From contig USEZ01000021.1 of assembly GCA_900553775.1 (NCBI GenBank), forward strand, positions 1 to 21,347: a stretch of 21,347 nucleotides of DNA, in the 5' to 3' direction. The DNA is from an uncultured Slackia sp. (GTDB lineage Bacteria > Actinomycetota > Coriobacteriia > Coriobacteriales > Eggerthellaceae). Position 1 is the stretch's first letter. Each line of letters begins with the position of its first letter. This document shows positions 16,820 to 21,347 of this stretch, piece after piece. Made by a program: the position numbers and the translations under genes. The notes beneath the pieces were generated by a model that saw only the letters and a program-made list of their open reading frames with translations, was not told the origin of the DNA and did not search any database.

Positions 16820-16831
16820 GAACAAACGTTT
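16820..16831. promoter_or_regulatory. SOS-like box 1 in the lexA leader
   Basis: GAACAAACGTTT matches GAAC-N4-GTTC in 7 of 8 core bases. It lies 18-29 nt upstream of the lexA ATG at 16802 and downstream of the predicted lexA transcription start, so it may act as a roadblock or auxiliary operator. Confidence 0.6.
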
Positions 16832-16840
16832 GAAGAAACG

Positions 16841-16869
16841 TTGACACGAACTTTTGTGCGATTTATTAT
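16841..16869 (+). promoter_or_regulatory. Promoter of the gene divergent from lexA
   Basis: TTGACA (16841-16846) is a perfect -35, followed by a 17-nt spacer and TATTAT (16864-16869), a 5/6 match to the -10 box. The predicted start near 16876 falls at the perfect SOS box. The weaker SOS-like box lies in the spacer. Confidence 0.78.
16848..16859. promoter_or_regulatory. SOS-like box 2, in the spacer of the divergent promoter
   Basis: GAACTTTTGTGC matches the GAAC-N4-GTTC core at 7 of 8 positions. Its placement between the -35 and -10 boxes parallels the operator in the recA promoter. Confidence 0.5.
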
Positions 16870-16894
16870 ATATCCGAACAAAGGTTCGGTGCAA
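16865..16894 (-). promoter_or_regulatory. lexA promoter
   Basis: On the minus strand, TATAAT (16870-16865) is a perfect -10 box. A weak -35, TTGCAC (16894-16889), lies 18 nt upstream. The -10 boxes of this promoter and of the divergent promoter overlap base for base, so the two probably compete or are repressed together. The perfect SOS box lies within the spacer. Confidence 0.6.
16876..16887. promoter_or_regulatory. Perfect LexA (SOS) operator shared by lexA and the divergent gene
   Basis: GAACAAAGGTTC is a perfect GAAC-N4-GTTC palindrome. It lies in the spacer of the lexA promoter and at the predicted transcription start of the divergent gene, so one LexA dimer could repress both. Confidence 0.87.
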
Positions 16895-16910
16895 GAGTTG
16901 GGGAGGCGTC

Positions 16911-17300
16911 ATGGGAAATCGCGGAACATGCAGATATGTGAACGGAACGGCCGCTCTTGAGATTTCATGCGGGAAGGATTCGTCGAAGGCGCGCCTGATC
17001 CGCGTCGATTTCAAAAAGGCGCGCTTGCAGGAAGGCGCTGTGCAAACGTGCGCCGCGGACGGCTCCCGTCTTCCGTCTTTTGCCGCCGAAACGACGCCCC
17101 GGCGATTCTCGGGGCTGCTGCCGAAATCGGTAAGCGAGGATATCGCCGCAGCCGTCAAAGCGCTCGGAATCGCCGAAATCAAAGACGAGCTTTCCCGAGG
17201 CGGCGTTGCGGGGGATGCCGCGTGCGATGTCGATTTCAAAGACATGGCGATCTGCTGTCTCGGCCTGCTTGTCTTCGGTCTCATCCTGTCGTCTTTCTAA
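16911..17300 (+). CDS. Unrecognised small tail-anchored protein, predicted SOS-induced
   Basis: A 129-residue protein I cannot assign to a family. ATG 16911 follows GGGGAGG with a short spacer. Residues ~1-110 are soluble-looking, with many Lys/Arg and Ala, and six cysteines in all (7, 20, 47, 105, 115, 116). Residues 112-129 (MAICCLGLLVFGLILSSF) form one hydrophobic helix that ends at the C-terminus, a tail-anchor layout. There is no signal peptide and no LysM domain. The gene is divergent from lexA, with a consensus promoter and a perfect SOS box at its predicted start site. In Bacillus (yneA), Mycobacterium (Rv2719c/ChiZ) and Corynebacterium (divS) the gene divergent from lexA is an SOS-induced cell-division inhibitor. 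The same role here is inference from position and regulation only. Confidence 0.78.
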   Translation: MGNRGTCRYVNGTAALEISCGKDSSKARLIRVDFKKARLQEGAVQTCAADGSRLPSFAAETTPRRFSGLLPKSVSEDIAAAVKALGIAEIKDELSRGGVAGDAACDVDFKDMAICCLGLLVFGLILSSF

Positions 17301-17379
17301 AAGGGCTCGCACGGCGAAGCGCCATGCATGCGTGTTCGGGCGTTTCTGCATGGAGCGTAGAGCTCAGGCGTTTTCGGAT

Positions 17380-17404
17380 ACGGCCCCCTTTCGGCGCCGT
17401 TTTT
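17380..17404 (+). terminator. Probable terminator after the small SOS-linked gene
   Basis: ACGGC (17380-17384) pairs with GCCGT (17396-17400) around an 11-nt loop. A four-T run (17401-17404) follows directly, with TTCC after that. The stem is short, so support is moderate. No clear promoter for the symporter was found in the rest of the gap. Confidence 0.45.
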
Positions 17405-17513
17405 CCTTCCATCCGACGCTTCAGCCGCATGTGCGCGGCGAATGTGTGTACTATTTACCGGTTCAATGGAAGGGGCGTGTCTCCGAATATGAAGAAGAGG
17501 GGAGTTAGGAATC

Positions 17514-18815
17514 ATGACTGATACGTCTGCGCATTCGGGAGATGGGGCACAGGCCGTCTCCGCGGCGCATAAGCCATGGTATAAACGTCTGTCGCTTACG
17601 ACATGGATTTTGGTGGCGTTGGCCCTCGGCGTGCTGGTCGGCTTGGCATTCCAGTCCAACCCTGATTTCGCCAATACGTACATCAAGCCTATCGGCACCA
17701 TTTTCCTCAATCTGATCAAGATGATCGTCGTGCCCTTGGTCGTTTTCTCGATTATGACGGGCGTCATCTCGTTGCAGGATGTTAAAAAAGTCGGCGCCAT
17801 CGGCGGAAAGACCGTCCTATTCTATATGGTCACCACGGCATTTGCCGTCGTTATCGGCCTGCTGTTCGCCAATGTGCTCCATGTCGGCGGCGGCTATACG
17901 CTCCCGTCTACCGAGCTTTCCTACGAGGTGGCGGAATCCCCCTCGTTCATCGATACCATCGTGAACATCTTCCCGTCCAACTTCTTCCAGCCCATGGCCG
18001 ATGCTACGATGCTTCAGATCATCGTGATCGCGCTGGTCTTCGGATTCGGCGTCATTGCGGCGGGAAAGAAGGCCGAGCCGGTGGTCCGTTTCGTCGAGGG
18101 CATGAACGAGGTATGCATCAAGGTCATGCACGGCATTATCTGCCTTGCTCCGTTCGGCGTGTTCGGCCTGATCGTTCCGGTGATCGCATCGAACGGCCCC
18201 GATGTCTTGCTGCCCTTGCTTTGGCTGATCGTGGTGGCCTATCTCGCTATGCTCGTGCATCTTGTCGTGGTGTATTCCGGCATGGTGGGCGTGCTTGCCA
18301 AGTTCAATCCGGTGAAGTTCTTCCGCGGTATCGCTCCCGCATTTCTGTTCGCATTCTCTTCGGCAAGTTCCGTCGGTACCCTGCCGATGAACATGGAATG
18401 CACGCGCAAAATGGGCGCCAGCAAAGAGATGACCAGTTTCGTGTTGCCCCTCGGTGCCACGATCAACATGGATGGGACGGCGATCTATCAGGGCGTTTGC
18501 GCCATCTTTATCGCGCAGGTATTCGGAATCGACTTGTCGCTCGAACAGCAATTCCTCGTGGTTATGACCACCGTTCTGGCCTCTATCGGCACGGCGGGCG
18601 TTCCTGGTTCCGGCATGATCATGCTTGCCATGGTGCTCACGTCGGTCGGCCTGCCCGTCGAAGGCATCGCTCTTGTCGCGGGCGTCGATCGCATTCTCGA
18701 CATGATGCGCACTGCCTTGAACATCACGGGCGATTCGGCATGCTGCCTGTGCATCGATGCGATGGATAAACGCCGCAAGGCTCGTAAGGGCTTAAAGGCG
18801 GGCGAAGCGGCATAA
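17514..18815 (+). CDS. Dicarboxylate/amino acid:cation symporter (DAACS family)
   Basis: A complete 433-residue secondary transporter of the glutamate/aspartate/C4-dicarboxylate type (GltP, GltT, DctA relatives), with about eight membrane helices. Hairpin 1 has the serine-rich SSASSVGT at 282-289. Helix 7 has NMDGT at 318-322 for sodium/proton and substrate binding. Hairpin 2 has GTAGVPGSG at 359-367. Helix 8 has D396, R399, N403 and D407 in LDMMRTALNITGD. The Arg in helix 8 is the residue that favours an acidic side chain in characterised members, so glutamate, aspartate or a C4-dicarboxylate is the likely substrate; which one cannot be told. The start is ATG 17514, with AGGA and GGGGAG elements upstream. 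The gene appears to be its own transcription unit. Confidence 0.95.
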   Translation: MTDTSAHSGDGAQAVSAAHKPWYKRLSLTTWILVALALGVLVGLAFQSNPDFANTYIKPIGTIFLNLIKMIVVPLVVFSIMTGVISLQDVKKVGAIGGKTVLFYMVTTAFAVVIGLLFANVLHVGGGYTLPSTELSYEVAESPSFIDTIVNIFPSNFFQPMADATMLQIIVIALVFGFGVIAAGKKAEPVVRFVEGMNEVCIKVMHGIICLAPFGVFGLIVPVIASNGPDVLLPLLWLIVVAYLAMLVHLVVVYSGMVGVLAKFNPVKFFRGIAPAFLFAFSSASSVGTLPMNMECTRKMGASKEMTSFVLPLGATINMDGTAIYQGVCAIFIAQVFGIDLSLEQQFLVVMTTVLASIGTAGVPGSGMIMLAMVLTSVGLPVEGIALVAGVDRILDMMRTALNITGDSACCLCIDAMDKRRKARKGLKAGEAA

Positions 18816-18832
18816 AGCATCGCCTTATGCCG
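18808..18832 (+). terminator. Hairpin over the symporter stop codon
   Basis: A perfect 8-bp stem, CGGCATAA (18808-18815, including the TAA stop) with TTATGCCG (18825-18832), encloses a 9-nt loop. No T-tract follows. It may be a terminator of the tail-less kind or a 3'-end stabilising hairpin. Confidence 0.4.
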
Positions 18833-19238
18833 GAGTGCGTTCAAGCGCAATTCCGGCTATCGCCGGCGCATTGCGGGCGGGGCCGAAACGAAAGCTTCTG
18901 CGTCGTGGAATCGAATGTCGCAGATGCCGTTGCGGTATTCCGCCATGGCGAAAGGGCATATTCATTGCGGGCGTCGATGTCATTCGGCGCCCGTTTTGCA
19001 CGCAAGGGGAGTCGAGCCCTTGTCTTCGGAGCGAAGTTCTCCGATTCTTGTCGTCGAAGAAACGTCGGCATGCAAGCCGGCGCCTTTTCGACGGTGGTTG
19101 TTCGGAGCGTATGTTCCGGTAGCGACGATTGTGGCGGTTCTTCTTTTTCGCCTTCCGCATGCGGCAATGTTCGAGCAAGCGTGTATGATAGGTGCCGCAT
19201 AATCGATACGCCCCGGAAGGGGTTGAACGGAGGAACCG
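18833..19238. other. 400-nt stretch without a confident gene, upstream of nrdR
   Basis: No recognisable protein, RNA gene or repeat. The best + strand frame runs from ATG 18915 to 19202 (95 residues). Its C-terminal half includes a hydrophobic stretch (YVPVATIVAVLLF), but third-codon GC is only about half, lower than in the neighbouring genes, and no good ribosome binding site precedes it. A TATGAT at 19184-19189 could be a -10 box for nrdR, but no matching -35 is visible. Confidence 0.4.
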
Positions 19239-19691
19239 ATGCGCTGTCCGTCTTGCGGTCATCCCGAGTCGAAGGTCGTTGATTCCCGACCTTCCGATGA
19301 ATTCAATTCCATACGCCGCCGCCGCGAATGCTTGAAATGCGGCAACCGTTTCACCACGTACGAGCGCCTGGGGGACAACCCCATCATCGTTATAAAATCG
19401 GATGGCACAAGCCAAGTTTTCGATCGCGAGAAGTTGTATCGAGGCATCAGCATCGCATGCGCGAAGCGTCCGAACATCCCCAATGATAAGAAATCGGAAA
19501 TCATCGATCAGATAGAAGCCGAGCTGCGCAACTCCGGTCGCAATGAAATAAAGTCGAAAGACCTCGGCGATATCGTCCTCGACCATCTTAAAGGTCTTGA
19601 TGATGTCGCGTATATCCGCTTTGCGAGCGTCTACAAGGATTTTCAGACCATCGAGGAATTCCAGGAAGCGCTGCGAGGGCTTGAGCAGTAG
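19239..19691 (+). CDS. nrdR: Transcriptional repressor NrdR
   Basis: A 150-residue repressor of ribonucleotide reductase genes. The N-terminal zinc ribbon uses C3-x2-C6 (RCPSCGHPESKVVDSR) and C31-x2-C34 (ECLKCGNRFTTYE). Residues ~48-138 form the ATP-cone that senses dATP/ATP (VIKSDGTSQVFDREKL at its start, VAYIRFASVYKDF near the end). The length is typical. GGAGG lies just upstream of ATG 19239. Base composition is visibly less GC-rich than in ftsK or rimO. It sits beside dut, another DNA-precursor gene; no NrdR box was recognised in the window. Confidence 0.97.
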   Translation: MRCPSCGHPESKVVDSRPSDEFNSIRRRRECLKCGNRFTTYERLGDNPIIVIKSDGTSQVFDREKLYRGISIACAKRPNIPNDKKSEIIDQIEAELRNSGRNEIKSKDLGDIVLDHLKGLDDVAYIRFASVYKDFQTIEEFQEALRGLEQ

Positions 19692-19774
19692 CTTTTGCGA
19701 AAGCGTTCCGGTTTCTAAAAAACGAATTGCAATCGAATCCGACGAAGGTGCATCCTGGCGGGGCTCCTACGTCA

Positions 19775-19808
19775 GGCGCCTTTCGAGCGGGTTGAAGGGC
19801 GTCTTTTT
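19775..19808 (+). terminator. Intrinsic terminator between nrdR and dut
   Basis: GGCGCCTTTC (19775-19784) pairs over 10 bp with GAAGGGCGTC (19794-19803), including two G-T wobbles, around a 9-nt loop. Five Ts (19804-19808) follow. It ends only 30 nt before the dut start codon, so the dut promoter must overlap it or dut must depend on read-through. A weak candidate is TTGAAG (19792-19797), 18 nt, TACGAC (19816-19821). Confidence 0.68.
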
Positions 19809-19838
19809 GCGAACATACGACTAAGGATGGGGGCTTTT

Positions 19839-20285
19839 ATGGCCGACGTATTGAATATTCCTCTTACTACGCTTGCCGACGGAGTGAGCGTTCCCGCATA
19901 CGCTTATCCGGGCGATGCGGGTATGGACTTGCGTGCTATCGAGCATGTCGAACTCAAGCCTTTCGAGCGTGCCCTCGTGGCGACAGGGCTGGCCATCGCC
20001 ATTCCCGAAGGGTATGCCGGATTCGTTCAGCCGCGAAGCGGCTTGGCCATCAAGCAAGGCGTCACGGTTCTCAACACGCCCGGCCTGATCGACAGCCATT
20101 ATCGCGGCGAGCTCAAGGTCGCTCTTATCAATCTTGACCCGCATGCTGCATTCGAAGTGAACCCGGGCGATCGTATCGCCCAGCTTGTCATCCAAAAGGT
20201 CGAAAACGTGGCTTGGAGCGTCGTCGACTCTCTCGATGCCACCGAGCGGGGCGAGGGCGGCTTCGGGTCGAGCGGCGTCGCGTAA
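19839..20285 (+). CDS. dut: dUTP diphosphatase (dUTPase)
   Basis: A 148-residue trimeric-type dUTPase, which hydrolyses dUTP to dUMP and pyrophosphate, keeping uracil out of DNA and feeding dTMP synthesis. All five family motifs are present: PGDAGMDLRA (24-33), PRSGLA (65-70), GLIDSHYRGE (82-91) with the catalytic Asp85, GDRIAQLV, and the C-terminal RGEGGFGSSG that closes over the site. ATG 19839 is chosen because GGGGG (19829-19833) lies 5 nt upstream. ATG 19827 sits directly on the AAGG and would lack spacing. Confidence 0.96.
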   Translation: MADVLNIPLTTLADGVSVPAYAYPGDAGMDLRAIEHVELKPFERALVATGLAIAIPEGYAGFVQPRSGLAIKQGVTVLNTPGLIDSHYRGELKVALINLDPHAAFEVNPGDRIAQLVIQKVENVAWSVVDSLDATERGEGGFGSSGVA

Positions 20286-20303
20286 GCCTTTCGATGCGTT
20301 ATG

Positions 20304-20339
20304 AAAAAGGATGCCCGACAGAGCGCGGGCATCCTTTTT
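20304..20339. terminator. Perfect bidirectional terminator between dut and the DegV gene
   Basis: A perfect 14-bp stem pairs AAAAAGGATGCCCG (20304-20317) with CGGGCATCCTTTTT (20326-20339) around an 8-nt loop. It has a T-tract on both strands, so it can end dut transcription and also transcription coming from the convergent - strand gene. Confidence 0.93.
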
Positions 20340-20462
20340 GCAGGGCCGTAATGAAGATAGAAGGCGGAGTCATGGCACGTCGCTGCCTTGCGAAGCCAGG
20401 GCGGCATCGATGCGTTCCGGCTTCGCGGCATTCGTCCCCGACGGGCCGAAAGCGAACCGTTC

Positions 20463-21332
20463 TTATTTTTCGGTTCCGATGAAGAAAAGCGCGAGCGTCC
20501 CCGGGCCAGAATGCGCTCCGATAACGGGGTCGACGTAGTTCACTACGAAGTCGGTCACGCCGAGCCTTTCGGCGATTTCCGATTTCAGCAGTTCGACATC
20601 TTCGATGCAGTCTCCGTGCGTGATGAACACGGTCTGCGAAGCGGGATCGATGGCTGTTTTCTCCATGTGGTCGACAAGGGCTTTGATCGATTTTTTGCGC
20701 CCGCGCGCCTTTTCCATGGGAATGAGCGCACCCTTGTCGTCCACGTGCAAGACGGGCTTGATGTTAAGCATCGTGCCCGCCCAGGCGCTCGTGCGGCCGA
20801 CGCGCCCTCCGCGGAAGAGAAACATGAGGTCGTCCACGGTGAACCAATGGCACAGGTGGTCGCGGGTCGCCACGACGAAATCGCCCACATCGTCGAGCGA
20901 GGCTCCTTCGGCGGCTTTCTTGCAGGCGAGATAGACAAGCATTCCTTCGCCGCCCGATGCTGCAAACGTTTCTTCGGCTCGCAGGGTCCGTTCGGGGTAC
21001 TCGCGCGCGAGCTGCTTCATCAAAAGCTCGGTTGCTTCGTAGGTGCCCGAAAGCGCGCTCGAAAAGCCGAGATACAAGATGTCGTCTCCGGCATCGAGGA
21101 TTCCGCGCAGCGCTTTTTCGGTTTCTTGCATGTTGGGAAGCGACGTGGTGATGATTTTGCCCTCGCGCATCATGGTGTAGAACTGCTTGAGGTCGGTGTG
21201 CTGCCCCTTGAGATAGCTTTGATACTGCTCGCCGTCCACCATGAAGGTGAGGGGCAGGACGTGCAGGCCGAAGTCGTCGATCATCTCCTCGACGAGGTTG
21301 CTGCTTGAATCGGTGACGATCTCAAAATCCAT
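20463..21332 (-). CDS. DegV family protein (fatty-acid-binding fold)
   Basis: A complete 289-residue DegV/FakB-type protein. Landmarks are VTDSSSNL at 6-13, TTSLPN at 62-67, FSSALSGTY at 90-98, ASGGEGMLV, LFRGGRVGRTSA, NIKPVLHVD and the end GAHSGPGTLALFF. Family members bind a long-chain fatty acid in a deep pocket; FakB proteins present it to the kinase FakA for acyl-phosphate formation. No fakA or other lipid gene is next to it here, so the ligand and partner are unknown. ATG 21332 has GGAGGA on the minus strand 5 nt upstream (within 21338-21343). Its promoter lies beyond the right edge. The only gene besides lexA on this strand. Confidence 0.93.
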   Translation of the reverse strand: MDFEIVTDSSSNLVEEMIDDFGLHVLPLTFMVDGEQYQSYLKGQHTDLKQFYTMMREGKIITTSLPNMQETEKALRGILDAGDDILYLGFSSALSGTYEATELLMKQLAREYPERTLRAEETFAASGGEGMLVYLACKKAAEGASLDDVGDFVVATRDHLCHWFTVDDLMFLFRGGRVGRTSAWAGTMLNIKPVLHVDDKGALIPMEKARGRKKSIKALVDHMEKTAIDPASQTVFITHGDCIEDVELLKSEIAERLGVTDFVVNYVDPVIGAHSGPGTLALFFIGTEK

Positions 21333-21347
21333 TTCGTTCCTCCGATG

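Noticed and set aside
16221..16844. 207-codon + strand frame opposite lexA
   Set aside because: It is antisense to a complete LexA with all catalytic residues and would cross the lexA promoter region.
19811..19822. GAACATACGACT upstream of dut as an SOS box
   Set aside because: Only the left half-site matches; the right half differs at three of four positions.
20454..20476. GAACCG/CGGTTC inverted repeat at the end of the DegV gene as its terminator
   Set aside because: Only 6 bp with no T-tract on the minus strand. The perfect 14-bp hairpin at 20304-20339 is a far better candidate.
20388..21308. 306-codon + strand frame opposite the DegV gene
   Set aside because: The - strand frame matches the DegV family from end to end with a good ribosome binding site; the + strand product is composition-driven noise.
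1..21347. Mobile elements, CRISPR array, tRNA or rRNA genes
   Set aside because: No transposase, integrase, spaced direct repeats or recognisable structured RNA gene was found when reading both strands; all long frames belong to core genes.

Overview
The window reads as a GC-rich chromosomal core segment from an actinobacterium, most likely class Coriobacteriia (Eggerthellaceae-like). This placement is an inference from gene order, strong G/C preference at third codon positions, Gram-positive-type SOS boxes (GAAC-N4-GTTC) and protein sequence character; genus and species cannot be named from the sequence alone. No tRNA, rRNA, insertion sequence, prophage or CRISPR array is visible. Nearly every gene is a housekeeping gene, and seventeen of the nineteen run on the + strand.

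Layout. Positions 1-6880 hold the 3' part of ftsK, a rodZ/ymfM-like gene, yajQ, rimO and a single reading frame that fuses PgsA (phosphatidylglycerophosphate synthase) to a CinA/PncC amidohydrolase domain. After a hairpin terminator and about 220 nt without a gene comes recA, with a textbook promoter carrying an SOS box in its spacer, and then recX. Next are rny (RNase Y), a strong terminator, an uncharacterised GHKL-type ATPase, spoVS, miaB, miaA and hflX. lexA lies on the - strand, convergent with hflX. Divergent from lexA, and sharing a 100-nt intergenic region with three SOS-like boxes, is a gene for an unrecognised 129-residue protein with a C-terminal membrane anchor. The right part holds a dicarboxylate/amino-acid symporter, a 400-nt stretch without a confident gene, nrdR, dut, a perfect 14-bp terminator, and a DegV-family gene on the - strand.

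How the genes fit together. The order ftsK/spoIIIE - ymfM - pgsA - cinA - recA - rny - spoVS - miaB - miaA - hflX - lexA closely matches the order remembered from Bacillus subtilis, so this looks like an ancestral Gram-positive arrangement. It covers chromosome segregation and envelope shape (FtsK, RodZ), phospholipid synthesis (PgsA), recombination and the SOS response (RecA, RecX, LexA), RNA turnover and tRNA/ribosome modification (RNase Y, RimO, MiaB, MiaA, HflX) and DNA precursor control (NrdR, Dut).

The most interesting points are: (1) the tail-anchored small protein divergent from lexA under apparent SOS control, in the position held by unrelated SOS division inhibitors in other Gram-positives; (2) the PgsA-CinA fusion; and (3) the orphan GHKL ATPase in the slot occupied by ymdB in Bacillus.
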